Shown: positions 24,809 to 34,239, numbered from the stretch's first letter. The stretch is 64,000 nt of DNA from Streptomyces sp. ALI-76-A (GCF_030287445.1 NZ_JASVWB010000004.1:1240001-1304000), one strand, 5' to 3'. A program made the numbers and translations. The notes: generated by a model from the letters alone, not told the origin.

Positions 24809-26866
24809 TCAGTTGATCCGGACGATCTTCCAGAGCTGGTCGTCGAGGTCGGCGCTGCCCCACTGGACGACGGCTGCTCCGTCGGCGGTGGAGGACTGGG
24901 CGACGCCGGCGACGAGGGTGCTGTTCACGTTCCGGAGCTTGTAGTACCCGCCGCCCGCCTCGGTGAGAGTCCACTTCTGGGAGGCGGCGCTGGAGGCGGT
25001 GTTCTGGACGACGGCCGCGCCCGTGGCGCCGGAGGATCCTTGGATGTCGAGGTTGAGGTTGCTCTTGGCGTTCTTGATGGTCCAGGCGCCGCTGCCCGCG
25101 GACTGGAAGGTGAAGAGCTGGCAGGTGCAGGCCGTGTTCTGCCACTGGCCGACGGCGGTGCCGGCAGTGGTGGAGCCGTTCGGGATGTCGAGGTACTTGC
25201 CGCTGTTCTTGTTGACGAGCACGTACTGACCGGTGCCCAGGGGCGGCAGGGCGGTCTGGGTGAGGTTCCAGCGCTGGCAGTCGCAGCTGGTGGCGGCCCA
25301 CTGCCCGGCGGTGGTGCCGACGGTGGTGGAACCGCCGGGGATCTCCAGGTACTTGCCGGTCAGCCGGTTCACCAGGGAGTAGCCACCCGCGGGGTGCGGG
25401 GAAACCGCCCACTCGTGGTCCACGGTGCCGTTGTCGTCCCACTGCAGGACCTTGGCGCCGTTGGCGGTGGACTGGTTCTCCACGCCCAGGACCTTGCCGC
25501 TGGCCACGTTGAAGATCTTGAAGTGGCCCGAGGGCTGCTGCTCGAACCGCCACTTCTGGTCGCCGGCGTTGTCGGCGCTCTGCTGGGTGGCGTAGGTGCC
25601 GTTGGTGGTGGAGCCGCCCGCGATCGTGAGCAACTGGCCGCTGCCCGCGTTGGAGACGGTGTAGGTGGCGCCGTCAGAGATGCCGCCGGCCAGGTCGATC
25701 GTGCTGTATCTGACGGGGTTGGAGAGGTTGCTGCCGCCGCGTCCCGCGCTGAGTATCAGCAGGCTGTGCCCGTCGGGGAGGGACGTCATGCCGCGGCTGT
25801 AGCCGCCGACGATGTTGGCGTTGATGCGCGTCCAGGTGTTCGCGGCGCCGTTCTGGGTGTTGATGAACAGGTCCTCGGCGCTGTTCGCGCTGACGACGAG
25901 GGTGCCGTTGGCGCCCCCGGTCGGCAGCCAGGTCATGTAGGGAGCGCTCTGCGGCACCACGCCGTCCGTCGTCCGCAGCGGGATGCCGGTGACCGAGCCG
26001 AACGCCTCCGGGTCGGAGGAGATCTTGTAGTAGACGGAGAAGTTGCCCTCGGGAGCACCGCCGTACTCGTACGACATGACGTACTTGCCGTTCGGCAGCT
26101 TCGCGACGGTCGGCATGCCCGGACGGTTACTGGCGGTGGGCATGGCCACGTCGTCCACGACGGGGCCCCAGGTGCGGGCGTCCGTGGAGACTTGGTGCAC
26201 GATCTTCTGGCCGTGGTCGGGGTCGCGCTGGTCGGAGTAGTAGACGATGAGCTTGCCGCCGGAGACCAGGAAGAACGGCTCCCAGACCGGGGTGTTCCCG
26301 TTGGTGTCGAAGGCGGCGCCGCCGATGGCGATGTTGGTGACAAAGCTCCAGGTCTGCCCGCGGTCGGTGCTGGCGTACAGGTCGATCTTGGTGGCCGACC
26401 GGTCGGAGGGCACGGAGTCACCCGCGGCCAGGATCGTGCCGGCCGGGAAGTCGCCGATGGCTGTGGGCAGTTCGAACAGTTCGGGCTGCCAGCGCATGCC
26501 CCAGCCGTTCTGGGTGTCGGCGACGTCGGAGAGCTTGCTCCAGGAGTTGCCGTTGTCGGTGCTGCGGTAGATCGGGAAGACGGGCTTACCGGAGGTGTAC
26601 TGCTCGAAGGTGGAGAGCAGGGTGCCGTTGGCTGATCCGTTGTGCTGCAGGCGCAGCGCCCGCGGATACAGCGAACCGGGCGAAGGCGCACCCGAAGGCG
26701 GGGTGTACATCGTCTGCGAGGGACGGGAGAGGGCCTGTGCCCGGTCCGCGGCAGGCAGCATCATCGTCGCCGCGGCGACGATCAGCGCCAGAAACAGGAA
26801 CAGGAGAGTGACGGGGCGGGAACGCCGAGCGGCGTCGGGTCTGACGTCCAACAGTGCAGGGGACAT
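24809..26866 (-). CDS. Secreted Asp-box (sialidase-like fold) glycoside hydrolase with ricin-type domains
   Basis: 685 residues. The signal sequence has a hydrophobic core (VTLLFLFLALIVAAATMML) ending near AQA. Residues about 55-395 form a beta-propeller with Asp-box motifs (STDNGNSW, STDRGQTW, STDARTW). Two ricin-B-type trefoils follow (about 405-540 and 550-685) with repeated GKYLDIP/GKYLEIP motifs. This is the layout of GH93-like exo-arabinanases and of other BNR proteins. GH93 is attractive because GH43, GH78 and GH42 genes are nearby, but a sialidase-like or other specificity cannot be excluded. It lies on the same strand as the LacI gene, 223 bases downstream of it. Confidence 0.82.
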   Translation of the reverse strand: MSPALLDVRPDAARRSRPVTLLFLFLALIVAAATMMLPAADRAQALSRPSQTMYTPPSGAPSPGSLYPRALRLQHNGSANGTLLSTFEQYTSGKPVFPIYRSTDNGNSWSKLSDVADTQNGWGMRWQPELFELPTAIGDFPAGTILAAGDSVPSDRSATKIDLYASTDRGQTWSFVTNIAIGGAAFDTNGNTPVWEPFFLVSGGKLIVYYSDQRDPDHGQKIVHQVSTDARTWGPVVDDVAMPTASNRPGMPTVAKLPNGKYVMSYEYGGAPEGNFSVYYKISSDPEAFGSVTGIPLRTTDGVVPQSAPYMTWLPTGGANGTLVVSANSAEDLFINTQNGAANTWTRINANIVGGYSRGMTSLPDGHSLLILSAGRGGSNLSNPVRYSTIDLAGGISDGATYTVSNAGSGQLLTIAGGSTTNGTYATQQSADNAGDQKWRFEQQPSGHFKIFNVASGKVLGVENQSTANGAKVLQWDDNGTVDHEWAVSPHPAGGYSLVNRLTGKYLEIPGGSTTVGTTAGQWAATSCDCQRWNLTQTALPPLGTGQYVLVNKNSGKYLDIPNGSTTAGTAVGQWQNTACTCQLFTFQSAGSGAWTIKNAKSNLNLDIQGSSGATGAAVVQNTASSAASQKWTLTEAGGGYYKLRNVNSTLVAGVAQSSTADGAAVVQWGSADLDDQLWKIVRIN

Positions 26867-27089
26867 GTGCGGCTCTCAGGACGGGGGAGGGATGGGGTGT
26901 TTCGGTGCCCGCCGCCCCGGGACGGATCCGGGTGGCAGCGGCGAGCCCGGCGTGCGTATCCGACGCGTACGCGACTTCGGCGACGCGGCGGCGCGGATCG
27001 GACCGGCCGGCGCTCAGTGAGACAGCCGGCGAGTGACAAGCGGTGCCGGGGAGTGCGGGTGTGCGTGCTCCCTGCTGCTCCCGGGCTGC

Positions 27090-28154
27090 TCAGGTGGTGC
27101 GCCGGACCGCTTTGTCGGAGTGGGACGGCGGAGGCGCGGTCGAGCCGCGGACGACGAGTTCGACCGGTGGGTCGCTCGCCTGCGGCAGGTCGGTGTCGGG
27201 CTTCTCGATCGCATGCACGAGAAGGCGGATGCCCTCCCGTGCCGCGGCCTCGAAGGGCTGACGGACGGTGGTCAGGGGAGGAGAGACGTAGGCGAAGACC
27301 GGGTTGCCGTCGAAGCCGACGACGCTGATGTCCTCCGGCACGCGACGCCCGGTTTCCCGCAGGGCGTGGATGAGGCCGATGGCCATCTCGTCGCCCGCCG
27401 CGAAGATGGCGGTCACAGAACGGTCCGAGGCCAGCGCCCTGCCCACGGCATGGCCGGAGGCGGCCGACCAGTCACCGTTGAGCAGCGGTGGCTCGTGCGC
27501 GCCCCGCGCCGCGAGCGCCGCCCGCCATCCCTCGATACGGTCCTTGGTGGCGTACCAGCGCCGCGGACCGGCCAGATGATGAACGGTCGCGTGCCCCAGG
27601 TCCAGCAGATGTTCGGTGGCAGCCCGGGCCAGTTCGTGGGCGCCCACACCCATGGTCACGGTGCGGGCGGCGTTGAATGCGGGCGGCGCCCCCAGGAAGA
27701 GCACCGGCACGTCGACGCGGAGGCTGACGTCTCCCTCCACGATGGGTTCGGAGACGATGACGCCGTCCACCCCCTGTTCGAGCAGCGACTCCACGGCGCC
27801 GGCGATACCCGCCGGGTCGCCGTCCGGTGTGTTGACCACGCGGAGCGCGTAGCCCGCGTCGCGCACGGCCCGCTCGATGTGCACGAGCAGTGAAGCGGTT
27901 CCGTACCCTGCGGTGCCCAGGGCGACCACGCCGATGGAGCCGGTACGCCCGGAGGCCAGTGTCCTGGCCGCCTGGTTCAGCCGGTAGCCGAGTTCCTCAG
28001 CGGCTGCGAGGACTTTTGTGCGGGCCTCTTCGGAGACATACGGCTCGTTGTTGAGGACCCTGGAGACCGTCTTGCGCGACACCCCGGCCAGCCGGGCCAC
28101 GTCCGCGCTGCGCGGCACAGAGGAGCCCTCGCTCCGCCCCCCCACTTGTGCCAT
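27090..28154 (-). CDS. LacI-family transcriptional regulator of sugar island 2
   Basis: 354 residues from ATG 28154, chosen because GGGAGA lies four bases upstream and the DNA-binding domain then sits at the N-terminus. A longer in-frame start at 28229 would fall inside a palindrome. The helix-turn-helix is DVARLAGVSRKTVSRVLN. The sensor domain runs from about residue 75 (SIGVVALGTAGYGTASLLVH) to VRQPFEAAAREGIRLLVH. It is divergent from the transporter operon and upstream of the Asp-box enzyme, so it can control both. The ligand is probably a galactose- or arabinose-containing sugar (inference from GH42). Confidence 0.9.
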   Translation of the reverse strand: MAQVGGRSEGSSVPRSADVARLAGVSRKTVSRVLNNEPYVSEEARTKVLAAAEELGYRLNQAARTLASGRTGSIGVVALGTAGYGTASLLVHIERAVRDAGYALRVVNTPDGDPAGIAGAVESLLEQGVDGVIVSEPIVEGDVSLRVDVPVLFLGAPPAFNAARTVTMGVGAHELARAATEHLLDLGHATVHHLAGPRRWYATKDRIEGWRAALAARGAHEPPLLNGDWSAASGHAVGRALASDRSVTAIFAAGDEMAIGLIHALRETGRRVPEDISVVGFDGNPVFAYVSPPLTTVRQPFEAAAREGIRLLVHAIEKPDTDLPQASDPPVELVVRGSTAPPPSHSDKAVRRTT

Positions 28155-28200
28155 GAAGTCTCCCGGCGGCCGTATGCCTGCATCGAATGAGGTCAACCGA

Positions 28201-28229
28201 ATGACCACGCGGTCTGACCGCGTGGTCAT
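28201..28229. promoter_or_regulatory. Perfect 29-base palindrome upstream of LacI regulator 2
   Basis: Fourteen bases on each side of a central T are exact inverted complements. Each arm contains GACC-N4-GGTC (GACCACGCGGTC and GACCGCGTGGTC), itself nearly palindromic. The structure therefore looks like two adjacent dimer sites, 47 bases before the regulator start. Likely an autoregulatory operator. Confidence 0.65.
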
Positions 28230-28566
28230 GTCTACGTAGCCCAGGGGCGCACGTCAAGGGTTCCCGCAGCATCGATTGCGACGGACGGCAGCGGATCCGG
28301 CGGAGGGTGCCCGTTCGGCCAGGGGGCCGTAACCGCCGCGAGGACACCTCTCGCCGGGTGTATAGGTGCTGGTCAAACCCCAGATGGTCACACTCGAGTC
28401 CGCTCGCGGAAGGGGCCGTCGTTCCCGTCCGGCCGCAAGGCGCCTGACGTCTCGGCTGTGCGGCCGGCCCCGCGCCCCACGGTCGAAGGGTCTTGACAGC
28501 GACTCCCCGGAGCATTCACTCTTCCTCGCAGCCGCCGGTCGCATTTGTTCGATCGTGTTGAGTATT

Positions 28567-28582
28567 GGTCGCGTTGGCGACC
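28567..28582. promoter_or_regulatory. Inverted repeat before transporter operon 2
   Basis: GGTCGC-GTTG-GCGACC, 67 bases before the binding-protein start. Its GGTCGCG core resembles part of the 28201 palindrome, so it may be a weaker site for the same repressor. Confidence 0.4.
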
Positions 28583-28648
28583 GCTTCCCAGTCACACCCC
28601 TCGGGTCGACGTGCCGCCTGGGCACGGCCCACCCTCTCAGGAGCCGAA

Positions 28649-29959
28649 ATGCACTATCCCTCCCTCGGCTGGCCCATGCCTGCTCCCAGCCGCCGCACCG
28701 TCCTCCGCGGCGTCGGCGGTGCAGCCGTCCTCGGGGCCGGCATGCCTCTGCTCAGCGCCTGCGCCGGCAGCGGTACGGCCGCCGACCCGAAGACCGTCAC
28801 CCTCGGCTCGAACGCGTCGGACGCGGTACCGAAAAAGGCGTTCGCCGAGATCTACGCGGCCTTCAAGAAGCAGTCCGGTATCACGGTCGACGTGAACACC
28901 AAGGACCACAACACGTTCCAGGAGCAGATCAACTCGTATCTGCAGGGCACCCCGGACGACGTTTTCAACTGGTTCGCCGGCTACCGCATGCAGTTCTTCG
29001 CGGGCAAAGGTCTGGCCAGTCCGATCGACGACGTGTGGCAGACGATCGGCGGCAACTTCCCCGACGCGATGAAGGCGCTCAGCAAGGGCGCGGACGGCAA
29101 GTACTACTTCGTGCCGATCTCCACGTCCCTCTGGGGGGTCTTCTACCGCAAGAGCGTCTTCCAACAATACGGCTACGAAGTCCCCACCACCTGGGACCAA
29201 CTCGTCGCCCTGTGCAAGCAGATGAAGAAGGACAAGTTGGTCCCGCTCGCCTTCGGTGACAAGGACGCCTGGCCCGCCCTCGGCACCTTCGACCAGATCA
29301 ACTTCCGTACCAACGGCTACGACTTCCACGTCGAACTGATGGCGGGCAAGGCGTCCTGGACGGATGCGAAGGTCCGCAAGACCTTCGACCACTGGGCCGA
29401 GATCCTCCCGTACCACCAGGACGGCGCCGTCGGCCGCACCTGGCAGGACGCCGCCCAGACGCTGGTGTCGAAGAAGGCGGGCATGTACCTGTTCGGCAGC
29501 TTCGTGGCGCAGCAGTTCACCAACCAGGCCGACCTGGACGACCTCGACTTCTTCGCCTTCCCGGAGATCGACCCGGCCTACGGCCAGGACACCGTGGAGG
29601 CGCCCACCGACGGCTTCATGCTCTCCAAGGCCCCGAAGAACAAGGCGAGCGCGGTCAAGCTCCTGGAGTTCCTGGGCACGCCGGAGGCCGAGCAGATCTA
29701 CCTGAAGTCCGACCCGAGCCTTGTCGCCGCCTCCAACAAGGCCGACACCTCCTCGTACACCGCCCTGCAGAAGAAGGCGTACGCGACGATCTCCGGCGCC
29801 AAGCACCTCACCCAGTTCATGGACCGCGACAGTCGGCCGGACTTCACCTCCACGGTGATGCAGCCCGCGCTGCAGAAGTTCGTCCGCGATCCCAAGGGCG
29901 TCGACAGCCTGCTGGCGTCGATCGAACGCCAGAAGAAGACGATCTTCGCGTCCTCATGA
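28649..29959 (+). CDS. Extracellular solute-binding lipoprotein of sugar importer 2
   Basis: 436 residues. AGGAG precedes ATG 28649. The signal combines a twin-arginine pair (SRRTVLRGVGG, residues 14-24) with a lipobox LLSAC (Cys 38), so it may be a Tat-exported lipoprotein. The mature protein is a family 1 sugar binder: DVFNWFAGYRMQFFAGKGL, STSLWGVFYRKSVFQQYGY and KKAGMYLFGSFVAQQF. Its stop overlaps the next start (ATGA at 29956-29959). Ligand probably a beta-galactoside or related oligosaccharide, inferred from the GH42 gene. Confidence 0.9.
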   Translation: MHYPSLGWPMPAPSRRTVLRGVGGAAVLGAGMPLLSACAGSGTAADPKTVTLGSNASDAVPKKAFAEIYAAFKKQSGITVDVNTKDHNTFQEQINSYLQGTPDDVFNWFAGYRMQFFAGKGLASPIDDVWQTIGGNFPDAMKALSKGADGKYYFVPISTSLWGVFYRKSVFQQYGYEVPTTWDQLVALCKQMKKDKLVPLAFGDKDAWPALGTFDQINFRTNGYDFHVELMAGKASWTDAKVRKTFDHWAEILPYHQDGAVGRTWQDAAQTLVSKKAGMYLFGSFVAQQFTNQADLDDLDFFAFPEIDPAYGQDTVEAPTDGFMLSKAPKNKASAVKLLEFLGTPEAEQIYLKSDPSLVAASNKADTSSYTALQKKAYATISGAKHLTQFMDRDSRPDFTSTVMQPALQKFVRDPKGVDSLLASIERQKKTIFASS

Positions 29960-30978
29960 CCGCCACATCGGACACCGGTATCGGGACCGGTACCACCAGC
30001 ACCCCGGGGACGGCCGCCGTGCCGCCCCCGGGCCCCCCGAATGACATGACGGCTCATCAGAAGAAGCGGCTGCGGGTGCGCTTGGGCCACCGACGGCTGC
30101 TCACCCGGCGGGACCGCATCACGCTCGGCCTGATGGCGGGCGTGCCGACGATCCTGCACGTAGCCCTCGTCTGGCTCACGGCGCTCGCCTCGATCGCGCT
30201 GGCCTTCACCACCTGGGACGGCATCGGCTTCGACTCCATCACGTGGGTCGGGCTGCAGAACTTCCGTGAACTGTTCACCAGCAACCCGCAGTTCTGGCCC
30301 GCCGTCGAGCACAACGTCATCTGGTTCGTCGTGCTCATCCTGATCCCGACCCCGTTCGGCCTGTTCCTGGCCGTGCAGCTGGACAAGAAGATCCGCTTCA
30401 GCCGCGTCTACCAGACCGCGTTCTTCCTCCCGGTCGTCGTGTCGATGGCCGTCATCGGCTTCGTCTGGCAGCTGGTCTACAACCCCGACACGGGCCTGAT
30501 CAACAGCCTCATCGGCGCCAACGAGCCCGGCCACTACATCGACTGGATCGGCGACCCGGACCTCAACCTCTGGGCCATCCTCATCGCCGCGTCCTGGCGC
30601 CACACCGGCTACATGATGATCCTCTACCTGGCCGGCCTGAAAGGCGTCGACCCGTCCCTGCGGGAGGCCACCGCGCTGGACGGCGCGAACGAGTGGCAGA
30701 CGTTCAAGAACGTCATCTTCCCGACCCTGCGCCCCACCAACACCGTCGTCCTCGTCGTGACGATCATCGAGGCGCTGCGCGCCTTCGACCTGGTCTTCGT
30801 CTTCAACAAGGGCGCCCAGGGCACCGAACTGCTCTCGATCCTGGTCACCAACAACATCATCGGCGAGTCCAGCCGGATCGGATACGGCTCCGCGATCGCC
30901 GTCGTTCTCCTGGTGATCTCGCTCGCCGTGATCATCCCGTACCTGATCGCGACCTTCCGGAAGGAGCGGCGAGCATGA
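29956..30978 (+). CDS. Sugar ABC transporter permease (MalF-like), importer 2
   Basis: 340 residues. A long cytoplasmic N-terminal tail rich in Thr/Pro is followed by six or more helices starting near residue 60. The EAA loop reads SLREATALDGANEWQTFKNV. Start and stop both overlap neighbouring genes by four bases, giving tight stoichiometric expression with the binding protein and partner permease. Confidence 0.9.
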   Translation: MTATSDTGIGTGTTSTPGTAAVPPPGPPNDMTAHQKKRLRVRLGHRRLLTRRDRITLGLMAGVPTILHVALVWLTALASIALAFTTWDGIGFDSITWVGLQNFRELFTSNPQFWPAVEHNVIWFVVLILIPTPFGLFLAVQLDKKIRFSRVYQTAFFLPVVVSMAVIGFVWQLVYNPDTGLINSLIGANEPGHYIDWIGDPDLNLWAILIAASWRHTGYMMILYLAGLKGVDPSLREATALDGANEWQTFKNVIFPTLRPTNTVVLVVTIIEALRAFDLVFVFNKGAQGTELLSILVTNNIIGESSRIGYGSAIAVVLLVISLAVIIPYLIATFRKERRA

Positions 30979-31862
30979 GCACCGTGAGCGCGCTCGGAAA
31001 GCAGCGCACCCCTCTCCGCCCCGCCCGCATCCTGCTGCACACCTTTCTCGTTGCCACCGCCCTCGCCTGGCTGGCGCCGCTGCTGTGGGCGCTGTACGCC
31101 GCCCTGCGCCCGTACGCCGAGACCAGCACCAAGGGCTACGTCTCCTGGCCCGACAAGCTCAGCCTCGACAACTTCACCAACGCGTATGTGCAGTCGGACA
31201 TGATGCACTACTTCGGGAACACCCTGCTGATCGCGGTCCCGGCCGTGCTGGTGACGCTGTTCCTGTCGTCGATGGTCGCCTTCTACGTCAGCCGCTTCGA
31301 CTTCCGGGTCAACCTCTTCCTGCTGCTGGTGTTCACCGCGGGCAACCTGCTCCCGCAGCAGGTCATCATCACCCCCCTCTACCGGCTCTACCTGCTCATC
31401 GACCTGCCCGGCATCACCATGAGCGGCAAGCTGTACGACTCCGCGCTGGGCCTGGTGCTGATCCACGTGGCGTTCCAGTCCGGGTTCTGCGCCTTCGTCC
31501 TGGCCAACTACATGCGCTCGCTGCCGCATGAGCTGACCGAGGCCGCCCTCGTCGACGGCGCCTCCGTGTGGCGGCTGTACTGGCAGATCGTGCTCCCGCT
31601 GTGCAAGCCCGCGATGGCCGCCCTGGCCACGCTGCTGTCCATCTGGATCTACAACGACTTCTTCTGGGCCATCGTGCTGATCTCCACCGGCGAGAACATG
31701 CCGATCACCTCCGCCCTGAACAACCTCTCCGGCCAGTACTTCACCGACCCCAACCTGGTTGCCGCCGGCGCCCTGCTCACCGCGATCCCCACCCTCATCG
31801 TGTACTTCGCGCTCCAGCGCCAGTTCGTCAGCGGCCTCACCCTCGGCGCCAACAAGGGCTGA
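30975..31862 (+). CDS. Sugar ABC transporter permease (MalG-like), importer 2
   Basis: 295 residues with an ATG start overlapping the upstream stop. The first helix is ILLHTFLVATALAWLAPLLW. The EAA loop is HELTEAALVDGASVWRLYWQ. It ends LTLGANKG, as MalG-type proteins do. As in island 1 no ATP-binding subunit is encoded nearby, so a shared ATPase such as MsiK is expected. Confidence 0.9.
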   Translation: MSTVSALGKQRTPLRPARILLHTFLVATALAWLAPLLWALYAALRPYAETSTKGYVSWPDKLSLDNFTNAYVQSDMMHYFGNTLLIAVPAVLVTLFLSSMVAFYVSRFDFRVNLFLLLVFTAGNLLPQQVIITPLYRLYLLIDLPGITMSGKLYDSALGLVLIHVAFQSGFCAFVLANYMRSLPHELTEAALVDGASVWRLYWQIVLPLCKPAMAALATLLSIWIYNDFFWAIVLISTGENMPITSALNNLSGQYFTDPNLVAAGALLTAIPTLIVYFALQRQFVSGLTLGANKG

Positions 31863-31906
31863 AACAAGCCTGCCACTCGTCTCTCACACCTTCCGGAGTA
31901 CCACCA

Positions 31907-33940
31907 GTGATCACCGAACGCCGTCCTCGCCTGCCAGGCATCGCCTACGGCGCCGACTACAACCCCGAACAGTGGCCCGAGGAGGTGTGGGCCGAGGACA
32001 TGGCTTTGATGCGTGAGGCCGGGGTGACCATGGTCAGCGTCGGCATCTTCTCCTGGGCCCTGCTGGAGCCGTCCGAGGGCGTCTACGACTTCTCCCGCAT
32101 GGACAAGATCCTGGATCTGCTCCACGAGAACGGCATCGCCGCCGACCTCGCCACCCCGACGGCCGCCCCGCCCGCCTGGTTCTTCCGCGCCCATCCCGAG
32201 GCCCTGCCGGTCGACCGCGACGGCCGCACGCTGTCGTACGGCAGCCGCCAGACCTTCTGCCCGTCCAGCCCTGCCTACCGTGCCGCGGCGCTCGCCATCG
32301 CGGGCGCGCTGGCCGAGCGCTACGCCGGCCACCCGGCCCTCGCCATGTGGCACGTCCACAACGAGTATGGCTGCCACAACGCCGCCTGCTACTGCGACAC
32401 CAGCGGGGCCGCCTTCCGGGACTGGCTCAGGGCGAAGTACGGCGACGACCTGACCGCGCTCAACCACGCCTGGGGCACCTCCTTCTGGAGCCAGTGGTAC
32501 TACGACTGGGAAGAGATCATCCCGCCCCGCGCCACCGGCGCCGACCCCAACCCCACCCACCAGCTGGACTGGCGGCGCTTCTGCTCGGACGAGCTGCTCT
32601 CACTGTTCACGGCCGAACGTGACGTGCTCCGCCGTGCCGCCCCAGGCATCCCTGCCACCACCAACTTCATGGTGATGCACAACTTCGACGCGCTCGACTA
32701 CTGGCGCTGGGCCCCCGAGCTGGACATCGTCTCCAACGACCACTACCTGCGCTCCACCGACCCGGAGTCGGAGATCGACATCGCGCTCTGCGGCGACCTG
32801 GTGCGCTCCATGGCCGGCGGACCCTGGCTGCTGATGGAACACTCCACCGGAGCCGTCAACTGGCAGCCCGTCAACCGGGCCAAGGGGCCCGGCGAAATGC
32901 GCCGCAACGCGCTCGCCCACGTCGCGCATGGTGCCGACGGCATCGCCTACTTCCAGTGGCGGGCGGCCAAGGCGGGCGCCGAGCAGTGGCACTCGGCGAT
33001 GCTGCCGCACGCGGGCACGGACAGCCGGATCTGGCAGGACGTCGTACAACTCGGCGCGGACCTAGGGGCGTTGGCGGAAGTCCGGGGCAGCACCAGCCCC
33101 GCCCGGGTCGCCATCGTCTGGGACTGGAACTCCCGCTGGGCCATGGAGCAACCCTCCCAGCCCAGCGCCGAACTGCGCTTCCAGGACCTGGTGAGGCGCT
33201 GGTACACGCCACTGTGGCGGGCCGGCGTGGCGGTCGACTTCGTACGCCCCGACACCCCCGACCTCGACCGCTACCAGCTCGTACTCGCACCCAGCCTGTA
33301 TCTGGTCGACGACGCGGGAGCGGCCAACCTGAAGGCGTTCGTCGAGCGCGGCGGAACCCTGGCGGTGGGCTTCCACAGCGGTGCGGTGGACGAGAACTGC
33401 CACATACGCCTGGGCGGTTACCCGGGCGCCTTCCGGGAGATCCTCGGAGTGCACGGCGACGAGTTGTTCCCCCTGCTGCCCGGCCAGTCGGTCGGCCTCG
33501 TCGGCCAGGTCCCACAGGAGGCGACCGCCGACCTGTGGACCGAACGCCTCCGGCTCACCGGGGCGGAGGCCGTCGCCAGCTACGCCGACGGACCGTTGGC
33601 GGGCGTCCCCGCCATCACCCGTCACCTGTACGGCAGCGGCACCGCCTGGTACGTCGCCACCCACCCGGACCCCACCACCCTGGCCGCCGTCCTGGAGCGC
33701 ATCTGCCAGGAGGTGGGCGTGCGTCCGGAGCGCGAGGTTCCGGCTGGCGTCGAGGTGGTGAGGCGGCGCGGCACGGATGCCGACTACCTCTTCCTGATCG
33801 ACCACGCCGGCCGTGGCGCCGAGATCCCCGCCGACGGGGTCGAACTCCTCACCGGAAAACCGGTCGTGGGCTCGGTCACCGTCCCCGAGGGTGGCGTCGC
33901 TGTCGTCCGCGAGTCGGCGGCCGGACCGAGTGGTGAGTGA
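31907..33940 (+). CDS. GH42 beta-galactosidase
   Basis: 677 residues, typical for the family, with no signal peptide. GTG 31907 follows GGAG. The TIM barrel begins GIAYGADYNPEQWPEEVWAE. The acid/base is E153 in WHVHNEYGCH; the nucleophile is E311 in WLLMEHSTGAVNW. Cys residues in GCHNAACYCD correspond to the zinc-binding cluster of GH42. A trimerisation/glutamine-amidotransferase-like domain (about 395-600) and a C-terminal beta domain follow. It would split galactosides delivered by the importer encoded just upstream (45-base gap, same operon). Confidence 0.94.
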   Translation: MITERRPRLPGIAYGADYNPEQWPEEVWAEDMALMREAGVTMVSVGIFSWALLEPSEGVYDFSRMDKILDLLHENGIAADLATPTAAPPAWFFRAHPEALPVDRDGRTLSYGSRQTFCPSSPAYRAAALAIAGALAERYAGHPALAMWHVHNEYGCHNAACYCDTSGAAFRDWLRAKYGDDLTALNHAWGTSFWSQWYYDWEEIIPPRATGADPNPTHQLDWRRFCSDELLSLFTAERDVLRRAAPGIPATTNFMVMHNFDALDYWRWAPELDIVSNDHYLRSTDPESEIDIALCGDLVRSMAGGPWLLMEHSTGAVNWQPVNRAKGPGEMRRNALAHVAHGADGIAYFQWRAAKAGAEQWHSAMLPHAGTDSRIWQDVVQLGADLGALAEVRGSTSPARVAIVWDWNSRWAMEQPSQPSAELRFQDLVRRWYTPLWRAGVAVDFVRPDTPDLDRYQLVLAPSLYLVDDAGAANLKAFVERGGTLAVGFHSGAVDENCHIRLGGYPGAFREILGVHGDELFPLLPGQSVGLVGQVPQEATADLWTERLRLTGAEAVASYADGPLAGVPAITRHLYGSGTAWYVATHPDPTTLAAVLERICQEVGVRPEREVPAGVEVVRRRGTDADYLFLIDHAGRGAEIPADGVELLTGKPVVGSVTVPEGGVAVVRESAAGPSGE

Positions 33941-34239
33941 GGTACTGGGGGTTCCGTCCGCGTGAACGCGCCCGCCTCGGGCGGTTACGACCAGCACTGT
34001 GGGCTGGAGTAGCATTTTTCGGGGTGCACTATAGCGCCCCCAGGTACGGGTGTTCGCGATGCCGCCTCGGGACGACGCACCGCCCGCCGAGATCGTGGTG
34101 GTGAGGGGCGTGTTCACGGCTGTTTCTGGCCCTCACCGCGGCCCTCCGGGACGTCGTCCGGGTCGGCTGGCGGCGCCACGAAGAGCAGGGCGGCGCGACG
34201 GAGACCCTCAGTAACCAGGAGCTGCACTACGAGGAGAGG
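33941..34239. other. Intergenic stretch after GH42, no gene
   Basis: No supported coding sequence. A GC-rich inverted repeat with one G-T wobble (GGGGTGC at 34021 with GCGCCCC at 34034-34040) may terminate the GH42 operon. The right half runs into the gene-fragment zone without a visible boundary. Confidence 0.4.

Larger units (their letters stand above)
28155..28648. other. Divergent regulatory region between LacI regulator 2 and transporter 2
   Basis: A 494-base region with no convincing gene. It contains a 29-base palindrome, a TTGACA hexamer at 28493-28498 without an obvious good -10 partner, and an inverted repeat at 28567-28582. Confidence 0.6.

Noticed and set aside
28155..28229. A longer start for LacI regulator 2
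   Set aside because: It would begin inside a perfect palindrome and add a non-conserved tail; ATG 28154 has a ribosome site and places the DNA-binding domain at the N-terminus.
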